Shown: piece after piece, positions 20,782 through 32,493 of the stretch
Position numbering within the stretch: the first letter of the stretch is position 1
How the letters are laid out: each line of letters begins with the position of its first letter
NCBI GenBank assembly: GCA_008704415.1
Contig: VXIS01000374.1
Span: forward strand, 1 to 43,295
DNA: 43,295 bases
Source of the DNA: Sphaerosporella brunnea
Taxonomy: Eukaryota > Ascomycota > Pezizomycetes > Pezizales > Pyronemataceae
Direction: 5' to 3'
Made by a program: the position numbers and the translations under genes
The notes under the pieces: model-generated
The model's database searches: none
What the model was told of the DNA's origin: nothing
What the model saw: the letters and a program-made list of their open reading frames with translations, nothing else

Positions 20782-21535
20782 TATTTGTGGACTGCGCAGG
20801 GTTCTGAGGATGTTGAGCCTTGTATGGTGACGCGGGCAATAAAAAACAGCTTCGCGACACCGACGCTGCCCACCAAAAACCGCGACGCGTCCCGTTCCTC
20901 CAGCCTCCTTTTGGCCCAAACCAAACCCTAAGCCCTTGCGCAAAGTGACCTGGTGCGCAATGTGAGGTTGAAAGACTGTAACTAATTAGTAAATTCGGCG
21001 GGGACGTAGACTCAAAGACGTAGACTTGGGGACGTAGAATGTCGCTTCACCTGCATGTGTGAGAGAGAAAAGGTCCATTCGCGTGACGCGTGCTCGCGTG
21101 CACATGACGTTACCACAGCCAAATCATTCTAGTGTACTCCGGGTAACCCCAAACCAGCGAAGGTCCAGGTTAAAAGCGCCTTGCACCATAGTAGACGGCT
21201 GCTTCCTTGTCATGTTCCGAGGCAGTCATGATTACAAATTGGATGGATACTCGGGGGATTTTTATGTTCCCGGACACGCAATTTACCCGGCACTCGACAG
21301 GGATTTCGCCAGAGCGCCCTTGATTGCCCGCTGGGACAGACACCGCGTCACGAAAAAAACATATCTTACTCAATTGTAGTCAAAAAAAGACAAGCATGAA
21401 TTGAAAAAAAAGGTAAACAGTGGGAGCATAGAGAGTGAAAATAAAAAACACTGACATTAAGTCCTCCTCCGCTCCAAAATTGAGGCACACTCCGTCTTGA
21501 TCCTCAAAAAAAAATAAAAAAAAAAGAAGCGGGCT

Positions 21536-23332
21536 TTAAGCATGGTATTTGTTTCCACCATTTACCTCAATACATCGTTGCATAATCGTAGGAAGCTTGG
21601 CAATTTCCTTATTGATTTCTTCAATCGTGATCTTATCCCATTCCTCTTTTAAATCTCTCTTCATTTCGTTGACCGTCGTGATCCACTCTGAGCCTCGCCG
21701 TGTCTAAATGCGTGACTTCATCAATGCCCAAATACGCTCGATAGGGTTGAAATCGGGTGAATTTGGTGGCCAGTCCATCTTTTTGATTCCTTCACGGACT
21801 CGCTTTTGCGTAGTGTATTCGGATCCATGCGATGCCGCACCGTCCTCCATAAGGATAAAGTTCGGATTCTCCGCCGTAAGTCGTTTGCACTCGGGCCACA
21901 GAACAGGTCTGCAGACATGTTGAACATATCGCCAGGAGTCGATTCCGCTGCCTTTCCCCCTCTTAACTTTTGCAATTTTGTGTTTTTTTCCCCGCCACGA
22001 TTGCGTTGTTTTTGGTGGTTTTTCCCCCTTTGCAATTGCTGCAGCTCGAATCTCTTTAGCTTCCTTCAACTCCCGCGCCCGCAGCTCCTCCCACTCTTTT
22101 GATGCCTTCCATTCATGATTACTCCTTTTTTCTTCTTTTTCTACGCTGCATTGAGTTTTGAAATCTCAATTGCGGCAGCCTCACGTTCCTCTTTAGTTTC
22201 TGGGTCCCAAACATAGAATGGCCCTTTGTAGTTCCACATTATAAACCCCCAGCACATTACCGACGGCCCTTGCTTCTTTTTCGCCCCGACACAATCATCT
22301 TGCCACTGTTCACTTTGGTCTCGCCATACCAAACACACCCCAAAAGTCCCTCCAACTTCAATTGCCATTTCATCCGTAAAACCACAATTCGCCCACTCCT
22401 TATCTACGTTCCAATGTTGCCGAGCTTGACAATAAACAAGGCGGATTCGTTTATTTTCGCTTGAAAGGATGAACTTGAATTCTTCACGATATGCCTTTAT
22501 GTTTCGCTCGTGCAGGGCTTTAAGAACTGTGGAATCACTGACATGATTGAGTCCTGCTTCTCGACAAAGATCAACCAATCGCATCTGCCGTGTTTTAAAG
22601 TTCCGCTTTACTGTTGCAACAAGGTGGTCCTTCTCTTTTTCGGTAAGAGCTTGAGGTCGGCCTGATCTTTTTTTTGGATCCAAAACATCCGCCGCAATGA
22701 GCTCCAGCAGCGAGAGCTCAGCTCCGGATATAAGCACCTCTGAATTAGGCTGTGTTGTGGGCTTGGATTCACAGAGGTTTAACCGCTGCACACCATCCTC
22801 GATGCGGGCCAGAGCTTCCTCCGAATCCACCTTTTTTTTACCCTCCTTGCTCTTCATCTCCTCCCACTCTTGCTCCCACTGTTTGGCATCGTGCGCTCGC
22901 TCCTCAGCATTGCGCAACCGCTCTTCAGGCTCTGCCGAGCTTGCACCCGCCGAGCTTGCATCCAGCGCCGAGCTTGCATCCGCCGAGCTTGCATCCGCCG
23001 AGCTTGCACCCAGCGCCGAGCTTGCATCCGCCGAGCTTGCACCCAGCGCCGAGCTTGCACCCATCGCCGAGCACCAAGTGGAAGATGCCCGCTTATCTGT
23101 CGCATTTTTTATAGCATTCCGAAAAACATCGTTTGCAGTTGATTTTTTAACACCGGTAATTTCCTCTATTTTTCTAAAGGGGAGACCGAGCATTGCCAGA
23201 GTGACAATAGAAGCGCGACGCCTTGGAATGATTTCGGGCCCTATATACAGTGCTTGTCAGCACTGGTTCTCAAGCTCCCCTTTCCCCCCTCCCCAGCCTC
23301 AACATACCTCGACAGAATTCTGAACGCGCCAT
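21536..23332 (-). pseudogene. Tc1/mariner-type transposase, near-intact but broken
   Basis: Exon 1 is 23332-23308 and exon 2 begins at 23240 (67-bp intron, GTATGT donor, TATATAG acceptor, phases fit). The N-terminus is MARSEFCRG followed by PEIIPRRRASIVTLAMLGLP, a helix-turn-helix with ITGVKKSTANDVF. An Ala-Ser-Ser-rich tandem repeat follows, then a second HTH (SGRPQALTEKEKDHLVATVK). The catalytic region shows NCGFTDEMAIEVGG (first Asp), FILMEDGAASHGSEY (second Asp) and WPPNSPDFNPIERIWALMK (third acidic position). The frame is broken at about 22150 in an A-run (a one-base shift links the two parts). A TAG follows MKSRI at 21706-21704, after which the same frame stays open to 21536. These look like recent inactivating changes. 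Confidence 0.85.
22930..23075 (-). repeat. Ala-Ser-Ser tandem repeat in the transposase
   Basis: Units of 12-15 bp built on GCCGAGCTTGCA (plus strand) repeat about nine times and encode ASSAD / ASSALG. The repeat lies between the two predicted DNA-binding helices. Confidence 0.8.
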
Positions 23333-23507
23333 GAGGTAATCAGGCGATTGAATATTTTGGTAGCGATGGTTGCAATACGGATTGTTGGGAGCTGAGGAGC
23401 GGGGAAGTTGAGGAGCGGGGAAGCTGAGAAGCTCAGTCTAAGCGAGGGACATCCCTGTCAAAAGCCGGGTAATTCGCGTGTCCGAGAACTTAAAAATCCC
23501 CCGAGTA

Positions 23508-24413
23508 CTGCACTCTACTAGGTATAAGAGATCAGCTCAAAGTCAGGCGCCATCCACAAAAGGACACCAGCTGATGTTCCTCGCGATTATATGAGTATGA
23601 ATATGTACAAAAACTCCCACGGACCACACTAGTGGACAAAACCAGCACTTCGGAGAAGCTGGTCAAGCAATCATCACAAAACTAGCACCGCCAAGTCGGC
23701 TGTTTCATGTACAGACGAGAAGAAAACCAGCGAGGAAGTTTTTCCCAGCAACACAATTGGAAAAAAACAGAAAACATCGATCAGGAACAGCACCATCACC
23801 AGTATTTAATATCGGAGGAATTCTTCGAGCAGTCAAAACACACAAAGCCAGAACCCCAGGAAAACCAACGCACAAAAGCAGAAAAAAAAACCCATAGTAA
23901 CAGCCGTTGATCATGAAGAAACCATAACAAGTAAAAGAGATGTAGTTGTGCAAGAATAACAGCGAGCCGAAAAAGAGACAATACAAGGGTAAAGAAAATC
24001 CCAGAAGATGCACCTACGCCAGTGTTTGTAAGAAGACAAGGAAAAGGCAAAAGGTATTGAAGCCTCAGCAAATACGCTGCAATACGTATCAGCGAGTGAA
24101 GAAAGAACAGAAGGCACCCGGAAAAGAAAATGAACACAGAACCGGAGTGGCGTCCAGGTCTGCATATAGTGAGAATGAGGCCAAAAAGAAGAAGAAAAAA
24201 AAGAACGACAGATGACGCAACATTTATAGACCAAGGACGAAAGCAAAGAAATGCGCTCCATCCATTCCGCAAACTCCGTAGCAGGTACTCGATACGCCGA
24301 ATCCAAAAGAAAACAATGAGCACCGACAGATAAAACGTGGCGTTATGTCGATCATGCCACTCAGATGAGTATTAAGGACGCCGGAGAAGAATCGCAATGG
24401 CCAATATATAGGC
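23508..24413. other. Intergenic, no gene seen
   Basis: Purine-rich on the plus strand (many AAGAA/GAAAA runs). Long open frames on either strand here are compositional. The part nearest 24413 is probably the 3' UTR of the kinase gene. Confidence 0.5.
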
Positions 24414-27278
24414 TCAGATATTCATCGAAAAATCCTCCTCGATCAGTCGCTGTGAGCGAGATAACTTTTGGCGCCCAGTTCCTGATCCAATTACCAGATC
24501 CGAAGGACCCCAAAGGCCTTCGAATATCGTTGCAGTTGATCGCCTTCGGCTATCAATCCAGTGAAGCTCCTTGGTCTTGAGTAGTTCAGTGGCAGTAGGC
24601 CTAGCGTCGGGATCTTCTGCGATCATGCGCTGCACAATCTTTTCCAGGCCATTGTTTTCCATGAAGTCCGGGGGTTCAACCAGATGATGTGGTTTAGGCT
24701 TGTGTAGCATGGACCCTCGTCGGGGTCTGCCGCCGTTAGGCGTGGCGACGCCATTGGCAGATATCTGTTGATTTGAACGGCGGGCACCTGCTAGCTTGTC
24801 ACGTACACAGCAACCTTCCAGCACCTCCGTCAGTATGGGGTTGCCGTCTTCGTCGCGATGGACAAATTCCCCAGATGAGCTGGTGCTCAAAGTTGGAGCA
24901 ACGCTGATATCACCTTTGCGCAAACTCTCCCATTCCAAGCCATATGGTGGCAGCGCTTCATTTCCGGCAATTTCGATCATGCAGACACCCAGCGAAAATA
25001 TGTCTCCTGGCTGACCAGGTCTGCGGTCGAGAACTTCCTGGGCGATGTATGCACGATCGCCTTCTTTCTCTATGTCATATTCCGGTGGACACTTCATCGC
25101 CATTCCGAAATCTCCAATTTTTAAAGCTCCACTGAAAACAATGAAGATATTGCCGGGCTTGATATCTAGGTGCATAAAACCCATCTCGTGAATAAACTGC
25201 AAGCCCTGCAAGCATGTCAGCACATCCCTAGCAAGAGAAGCATACAAAAGGGCATACAAGACAGAGCTCCAGGAGCATTTTCCACACACGGAATTCGTCT
25301 AGTCGGCCTTTTGTCCCGTGTTGCTCTAAAAACCGATCCAAACTCCCATTTTCACAAAATTCAGTTTGAATGCACAAATGCCCACCTTCATCTGTCCAAT
25401 GATCCACATAACTGACCACATGCTCGTGATTGGCCAACTCTCTCAGTATCTGGACTTCAGCCATACGCTCACGCCGATCACGAGGCCCCAAGAATCTGTT
25501 CTTTGCTTTCTTGACCGCATACACCTGGGGTATAGCGGGCTCGCGCTCACCGGGAGACGAAGAAAACCCACTTTCGGATGATCTGCCGGGTGTGAAAAGC
25601 CCGTGTGAGCGCTCCGCCTTTTCGGTGACCCGGTAGACCTCTGAAAATTGGCCGGTGCCAATATGCTTGACTTCAGCAAATTTGGAGTACAGGCTGATTC
25701 CGTCCTCCGTAATCGCACCCTGGGGAAAGAGTGGAGAGCTTGCTTTGAAATTGGGACCATCTCTCGCGGGGGTCACGGGCATGGGCGGTTCAGAGCCGCG
25801 CAGGGGATTGTGCTTGTATGACTTCCCAGATATTGAAAGATTGCTCGGATCAGGTGGAACTACGTTGTCTTTGGGGGTTTTTGGACTGCCAAAGTTTGCA
25901 GTTGCGCGGGGCTTGGGTGCGCCTGCTATAACTGTTGCGTGTTAGAACATGACTTAAAAAAGGAGGTCAGACACTTACAGTCGGATTCAGTCCGCGATCG
26001 CTTGCTTGTGTTGCTGACAGTGAATACGCTACCGTCATCGAAAGCATTTCGCGACTTTTTAGTTGGTGTCGGGGGAAGTTCGTAATCGCCGCTTGACTGG
26101 GTGGAGTCGTCTTGATCGTAACTGTCATTGCTCAAGATGCTGTCTCTGCGATTGAGAAGTAATCCGCTGTGGACACCCAGCGGGACAGGGGTATGAGGGC
26201 TGCCCAAATCGCCCATCGGTATGCGAGAGCCAATATGTTTGGACTGGAATGTTGAACCAGGAAAGGCGGTGGTGCGCTTACAAGGCGTGTCAGGCTGAGG
26301 ACCGTGATCCTTATCCGTATCGAGAGGACGACCGCGCTTAGGCACAAAGCCTGTCGAATGGAAAGCCATTATATTTGGTTTCGCCGACTTGTAATTTTGC
26401 GGGGTAGTCCAATCTTCGAGTGCTCCAGACGAGAGCTGTTTTGATTCCCGCGCAGCACCGAATGCCGCTGTTCTGGACAATGGACGCACATGAGGATGCG
26501 CCGAAGCACTGGGCAGAGGGCCATTGCGGGTCGCGAAGGGGGAATCGCGCGATATTGGAGCAAGCAGGTTTTCGACCGAGGTAACGCGTCGCACGCGGGA
26601 GGTGGTGTCGACGGACGATGAGAAGTCCAACTGCTGCCGTGCCTGCAGGCGCGAGCGAACAAAACTTGGCTTTTCAAAGGTGTGGCCAGACGACTTCTTC
26701 GTGATGGTAGCGCTGCGTTTTGATGGTGATCGTGAAATGTTGCTAGAGGCCGGCGAATTGAATACAGGGGCTTTCGAGCTGCGGAGGGAAGAATAGAATC
26801 CAGCGTGTGCTGAGCGCCGCTTTGCAACAGGAGACCCACGGCTGGTTTCGTCCGCATCCATCATTCTGTCGCTACGCTTTAACGGGCTGGTGGTTGCGGT
26901 GAGCGGTCGATTCGATGTGGCGTCCGGACAAAACGTTGGGCGACCTGATTTGTGATCCCTTGAGCTAGAGTAGGGACTACACGATTCCGGATGCAATCCG
27001 GCGGTGTTCATGCTGCTGCTTGAAGAGACCGATAGAGGAAACTTCGTTGGGGTGGTCTCGCCCGATCGAGGTTTTGTGGGGGATGAACGCCTCGAAGCCG
27101 ATCTGGTTGTGACAGAAGGTGGTGGTGGTAGGGTAAGCGCGAATGGCGAACAAGACGACAACGAAGGATTGCGTAAGAGGTGTCGCGGTGGGGAGGTTGG
27201 GGCTGTTGTGGTCGGGTGAGAGAACAGGGCGGGAGTGTCGCCGTGGTGGCGGCGATGTGGAGAGCAGGAGGCGACCAT
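24414..27278 (-). CDS. wee1: Wee1/Swe1-type mitotic inhibitor kinase
   Basis: Exons are 27278-25979, 25925-25258 and 25205-24414 (introns 53 and 52 bp, all phases agree), giving about 919 aa. The first 500 residues are Ser/Pro/Thr-rich and disordered, with several S/T-P sites. The kinase domain starts at about residue 516: IGTGQFSEVYRV (glycine loop), VYAVKKAK (ATP lysine), LDRFLEQHG and RLDEFRVWKMLLEL (Wee1-typical), HLDIKPGNIFI (catalytic loop), and IGDFGMAM (metal-binding Asp). Wee1 phosphorylates the inhibitory tyrosine of Cdk1 and delays mitosis. The activation-segment APE motif reads AQE here (GDRAYIAQEVL). The first ATG in frame lies five bases downstream of a 39-bp homopolymer tract. 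Divergent from VAC7. Confidence 0.92.
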
Positions 27279-27282
27279 CGAG

Positions 27283-27321
27283 TTTTTTTTTTTTTTTTTT
27301 TTTTGGGGGGGGGGGGGGGGG
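27283..27321. repeat. T22-G17 homopolymer tract at the kinase 5' end
   Basis: On the plus strand, 22 T are followed directly by 17 G; on the gene strand this is C17 then A22, ending four bases before the Wee1 ATG (27278). The frame stays open through it. It may be 5' UTR or an alternative N-terminus, and its length may be inaccurate in the assembly. Confidence 0.9.
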
Positions 27322-28175
27322 TTTCGATAGTGATTTGGTCGTGACGATGGGCCGGGGCTTTTTTTTCGATGGGGATTGTCGAGTTGTGTGGTGTCGTACG
27401 TGAGGATGGAGTGATGGGCAGGGTCCTTTTTTTGAAGGAGAAGCAGAAGCAGAAGGGGGGATAAAGCGTGGAAGTCTCTTGCGCTGACTGACGACTATGT
27501 ACTCTACTAGGATAAAAAGAATGGGAAAAGTCGCAGTTTTCCTAGTTTTACAGCTAAACCACCCACTTTTCACCACCTTACCAAAAATCACGATTTGGTC
27601 CAAAAAATTGACCGCTGGCCGGGAAAGCAGAAAAATACATGAAATTCAATCTCCGAAGAATGCGAAAAAAAGGAGAGCAAAATTGGAGGTGCTATGAGCT
27701 GGGAGGCGGTGTTGAAAGCTTTTCGGAAGGTGATTTTGTATGGGGCCGCATACAAAAAGTGACTTGACAACGACCTTTGCACACTCTGCCAGCTCGTAGT
27801 TTGAATTCTGGTTGTCAGGATCATGCAACTTCAAAGGCTAAGTTACTTGTTACTTCCTATCGTACTAGGTAGGTTCTTTGACTCACAATCGTACAAAGAA
27901 TGTACGTACTTTGTACTTAGGTTCTCACTATCGGACCCCTCCTTTCGAATGTATGAAGGAGTGTGTGTATGATGGTGCAAAACTACGCACTCGTCCTGTC
28001 TACGTATGGAGTATCTATCGACTCGTGCCAAGGTGATGTTACCAACACACCGTCGCGCCCTGGGGCACACTCACCAGTGAGAGTACCCGTCAACCCAGAA
28101 CATAATTTCATACCTAAACATCACACGCGTGGTCGACTCTCAGCAATTCATTCCCACCACTGCCACCATCCGATC

Positions 28176-28414
28176 ATGCTACCCATTCAGAGGGAACAAG
28201 AGCCTGAACCCTACGAGTCTGTTGAGGCCCGGATTCAGGCAGCAATTGAGATTGTTATGGAGACGGGGGAGGGAAATCTGAAGCCAGCTGCTGTAGCTCG
28301 CGACTTCAATCTTCCACCACGATGCTTCAGAACGGGTAGGACTCCAAGCAAGCGAGGCGGGCAACAAAGAAAAAGGTTACGGAGGAGCAAGAGCTTGCAG
28401 TTTGCCAGTACTAG
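28176..28414 (+). pseudogene. N-terminal relic of a pogo-type transposase (HTH_psq)
   Basis: ATG 28176 opens MLPIQREQEPEPYESVEARI, then QAAIEIVMETG, then AAVARDFNLPPRCF and GRTPSKRGGQQRK. This matches the psq-type helix-turn-helix and the GR(P)S(K)xGGxxR linker at the start of fungal pogo transposases. Shortly after, the conserved continuation (VTEEQELAVCQY) is found in another frame, ending in TAG at 28412-28414. It is a truncated, frameshifted remnant in the Wee1-VAC7 divergent space. Confidence 0.65.
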
Positions 28415-28479
28415 ATGCGATCGGGACTTCTGGTCGTCTGGTCGTTTAGGTACAAATGGTCTGCGGCCGGCGTTGAATA

Positions 28480-28733
28480 TCGAGGTTCTGCAACGCCGTG
28501 CGGCAGCGCTAAACCTTTGTGGAGGCGAAGACTTTGCTTCATGGCATTGAATGCAATGACGCAAAAGGCGTTCGTGCGTGCATTCAAGGTGTAAACAAAT
28601 GAGCTGATCGGCTTCCAGGACAAAGTGAGCCTGTGTCAAGCCTTTCCAACGAACGCACGACGGAGCAAAGAGGCGTTGCACTCACTCACTGCACATTAAA
28701 AAGTACGCACGCACGGGAGGTGCAGAACCTCGA
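28480..28733. mobile_element. TA-flanked small MITE
   Basis: The ends TCGAGGTTCTGCA (28480) and TGCAGAACCTCGA (to 28733) are perfect inverse complements, and TA flanks both sides (28478-28479, 28734-28735). The 254-bp unit has no coding capacity and lies just downstream of the pogo relic. Confidence 0.65.
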
Positions 28734-28735
28734 TA

Positions 28736-29903
28736 ATGAGGTTTCTTCATGGACTCGCACTCTCATGATACCGGATATGGTAATTATGAGCGTTTACTAA
28801 GCCATTTCTTGCCATATTTGGCAAGTTTGCGGCTCCCCACACAAAATCGACCACCTTCCACTATACCGAGCCTTTAATTTTTAAATGTGTCGTGGCGGTG
28901 GTGGAGCGTGGTGAAGCTGGGCACTACCTCCTCGAAAGTGCTCCGGCTACAGGTAACGCGTGTTATCTTTAGGTACCTATCAAATTACATGTATGTTCAG
29001 GGTGACGGGCACTCACTCGTGAGTCGAGTTGGAGTTATGATGTCGCCACGCGTCCTGGCAAATCAAAAACACCAAGGCACGTGCGGCTTGGCGAGTCGTG
29101 ACAGACAAGTAAGAAATGTATGTACCAAATAGGCATCTCAAATATATCAATAAACTGAAATAGATACCTGGGTAACGCATTGTATGCGCATACCGAGATC
29201 ATGACAAGTATACCATCTCTTACATTTGTGGTTGTGGTACCAGTCATGGTTCGAACAAAACATAGGTACCGGGTTCGTGGAGTGTCTCAGCACCGAACCT
29301 GCTCAACCTTCATCCAACACGCATACATACTCTTCACTATCGCACTTTCAATAGCCGGTCCTAACTTTATACCATCTACAACTCCACATCATCATTCATT
29401 CTCACCTGCGGAGTGAGAGACAGTCGATCCGCAAAACACCCGGGGGCGCGTCATTGGTCCCCTAACCCCAGGAACGCACTGCGTTCGAATTCAACTTGCC
29501 AACACAGCATAGCCATCCTTTGGCACTTTTCCATTCGACAACCACACACCACACACCGACAACGAAAAACAATAATAATAATAAACCACCTCCCCCCCAA
29601 AAGAAAAAAATAAAAAAAAATAAAAATAAAAATAAAAAATAACAATAACAACAATAATTCGCTCTCGATTGAAAACTTTCTTCGAACGCAATCCCCACCC
29701 CCACCCTTCTATGAGAAGTCTGGTGGTGGAGAGAAACATCCGCTGCATTCCACAGCACTTCCTCAACCAACCCGGAGAGAAACTCGCAGATCGACCACGA
29801 AATATTACAACCCTCGCCCTGTTTCACCCCCCGTCCGTTCGTCGTGAGCGCACGTATCGGCAGATTTCCTCCCAATCGTCTGCCTCGCAGCTGAACGAAC
29901 GAC
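28736..29903. other. Intergenic and VAC7 promoter region
   Basis: No gene was recognised. An A/T simple-repeat patch (AATAATAAT..., A-runs) lies at about 29565-29660. The stretch from about 29700 to 29903 should hold the VAC7 promoter and 5' UTR, judged by position. Confidence 0.4.
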
Positions 29904-32493
29904 ATGAGTGCTTCGGCTGACCACGGGGGAAGGGATGTTGCAAAGGGTGAGACTCAGACAAACACGTCGAAGGTTCGGCGCAGCGCGAGTAAAGATGTCG
30001 CATCAAGCAATGCGAGCAACATTGGCAAAGCCAAGCGAAAACTACCTATCACTGTTGCTCGCTCAGCGAGGACTTCGCGAGAATCATCTCCCGTAAGGTC
30101 GTACGGCTCCAAGGCGCCACACTATCAGGTACAACAGCAGAGCTCAGCCAATGCGCCAGCCTCCCAACCTGACTCGCTGCAACCTCGCCCTCTGCAGGCT
30201 CTACCGAATTCAACCCGCTTAACCATCTCCCGAACTCCTCCGTCGGACACCCGACTGCTCGCGTCGTCACCACGTAAGAAGAGCGAGCCTTCGGCCCCGC
30301 CCTCCTCGACGCATACAACTCTTGCCCGTCAAGACGGATCTGAACGCTCAGACGACCCGGGAGACACCGACGGTATCACATCGGCGATGAAGACGCCGCG
30401 AAGCAATTCTAGCACAGCACTAGAGACCGTCGCAGAAGGCACTTCGCCCGCAACTCCCACCATTGGATCGTCCCTGGAGGAATCGGTGGCAGCACTGGTC
30501 CAACGTCAAAACGCCACTGCTTTCTCCGTGCCAGGCAACATTCCCGAAGAAATAGACACAGATTCAACTTCAACGATCACTCGCAAAGGCCGAGCGGATT
30601 CAGTATCCTCTTCTATAGCCCCGTCGTCGACTGCGGAAAGCGAATCAGAATCTGGGTACCGGAGCGAGGATAAAACACCAACGTCATCTCTTCATAGAGT
30701 GCCCCCACCTGCTCGCGTGTTTGGAAGGCGTCCGACGGTTACCGGCAAAGATACGTCCTCTAAGGCCATGACAGTGGAGACGGAAACAGTTAGCTCTGTT
30801 CCCCAAGTAGGTCTTGGTGCGGTAGGCGCTGGTGGAGGAGCGAGTATCAGAAGCAAGAAGAGCACCGATACCATTCGAGCTCCCCGGAAAGAGAAGAAAC
30901 GAACAACTCGACGTACTGTAGCTGCAGGGCCTTCTAATCGTGGGTTTCTCTCATCCGCCCAGCTACAAAATGTCGCTAATCATCGCTTCAGCTTCTAGCA
31001 AAGCTGATATATTCGCCGCGAAGATCGCCGAGGCTGTAGATGAGGCGAACTCGTCTGATTCGGAAGAAACGTTTGTATATGAATCAAACCCTCCAGAGTC
31101 ATCCCACGCACATCAACGACCCGCAAGCAGGTTTCATTCCAGAACGCCTAGTGCCACATCTATCGGGCCTGATCCCAGAGGACAACGACTACCGTTGATG
31201 TCCACAATTGACAGCGCGAACAGTACAGCGCGAAAAGGGATGAAGTTTGTCAACAACTCGTTGAACAAGGAGGCTAGTTTCGGAGGCGATGGGGTGTCGG
31301 GCGATGGTATGGGTAGTGAAAGGGGCCATCCAGGAAGCTCGAGGGAACGACATGGGCGTGGAGACAAGAATGGTGGCCGAAGCCACAACACACATCGGTC
31401 GATACTCACCGATGACGGCCCTTTCAACCGTTCTTTGCACAAGCCATCTACCTCCTCTCTGAGAAACGCGGCGACTTCGTTCATGTCTTCTCGGCAATCT
31501 TCTCAACCACCATCACCTAAGCACACGGCTCTACGGAATGGCCCAAACATGAACGGGGGAAAGAGATCGCTGCGCACACACCGAGTGTATGAAGCTGATG
31601 TGGAAAACGGAGATGATGAACACACTCCATTGGTACCAGCAAGTCGCCCTCGACGTAAAGGCAGATCGCTGAACAGTTCAATACGGCAAATGGAACATAA
31701 TGCACGGCGACGTGGAATCGTGAAAACGTATGCGGGATGTATAGTTGCGGTTTTCGCGATATTATTGATCCTTACCGGGGTCGGCGGTTTTCTGGTAGCC
31801 ACAACAAATGCGCTGCAAGGTGTCAGGGTGCTCAACGTGACCGATGTTCTGGTGAGCAAGCAAGAGATAATGTTGGACCTGGTGGTGGAGGGGATCAACC
31901 CCAATGCGATCGCGGTTACCATTGGGAGCATGGACGTGAACATTTTCGCCAAGAGTTCGCATGTTCGAGACGGTGACGGGGAGGATGGTGTTGAGACCGA
32001 GCGCAAACATGGAAGTGATTGGTGGGACACAGGCAAAGAGTCGCCACGAGGCCCCGGGGATTCTCGGGAGAGCTACCTGGGGCGTGCGACAATTGAAATG
32101 CCGAAGAGGTTGTATCCGCCATCCTTTTCGCGACCAAGATATGATCACCGAGGCAATGTCGACGAAGGCACCGACCCTCCTGATGACCTTCCAAATGACA
32201 AAGAAACGATGCTCCTGGGACGCATATTCAGCTTCGATTCGGTGTTGACATTCGAGGGGTCCCCTTTGCGGCATATTCCATCTGTTTCAACCGGAGAGTT
32301 GCGATTAGCTAAGCCCGGCAACAAGACGGAGGAAGGCGGTAGCGCCCGGTGGGAACGGGTTTTGCTGCATCCTTTCGAGTTAATCGTACGGGGTGTGCTA
32401 AAATACCAGTTACCTCTCAGTGGCCGGATCAGAACGGCACCCATATCAGGTTCGGTCATGATCCATCCAGAACTTTCTAATACCATAGACTGA
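29904..32493 (+). CDS. VAC7: Vac7, vacuolar segregation protein (Fab1 activator)
   Basis: Two exons, 29904-30939 and 30992-32493 (52-bp intron with GCTAAT branch site, phase 1), encode about 845 aa. The N-terminal 500 residues are Ser/Thr-rich, Arg/Lys-rich and disordered. The family signature SSKADIFAAKIAEAVDEAN, then SDSEETFVYESNPP, starts directly after the splice. A single membrane span (GCIVAVFAILLILTGVGGF) lies at about residues 590-615, followed by a lumenal domain (NVTDVLVSKQEIMLDLVVEG, NPNAIAVTIGSMDVNIFAKS, a conserved region near VLTFEGSPLRH). In yeast Vac7 sits in the vacuole membrane and promotes PI(3,5)P2 synthesis by Fab1 with Vac14 and Fig4. Convergent with HRP1. Confidence 0.93.

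Larger units (their letters stand above)
21250..23505 (-). mobile_element. Tc1/mariner-type transposon with about 60-bp TIRs and TA TSD
   Basis: The left end after TA (21248-21249) reads CTCGGGGGATTTTTATGTTC, and the right end, read inward, is CTCGGGGGATTTTTAAGTTC, followed by TA at 23506-23507. Inverted similarity continues through CGGACACG, TTACCCGG and GACAGGGAT for about 60 bp. The enclosed minus-strand transposase fills most of the 2.26-kb unit. Confidence 0.9.

Noticed and set aside
13102..23332. Repeat-induced point mutation (RIP) as the cause of all transposase stops
   Set aside because: Some stops fit C-to-T change (TAG after MKSRI), but frameshifts and other substitutions are also present; a dinucleotide RIP index would be needed and could not be computed here.
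23705..24323. Hydrophobic minus-strand ORFs of 100-175 codons
   Set aside because: The plus strand is purine-rich, so the complement is full of Phe/Leu/Ser codons; no motif or gene structure was found.
27963..28175. Extended N-terminus of the pogo relic from an upstream ATG
   Set aside because: Residues before 28176 show no resemblance to transposases; the later ATG starts the recognisable part.
29451..29905. Minus-strand Phe/Tyr-rich ORFs upstream of VAC7
   Set aside because: Generated by the A/T simple repeat at about 29565-29660.
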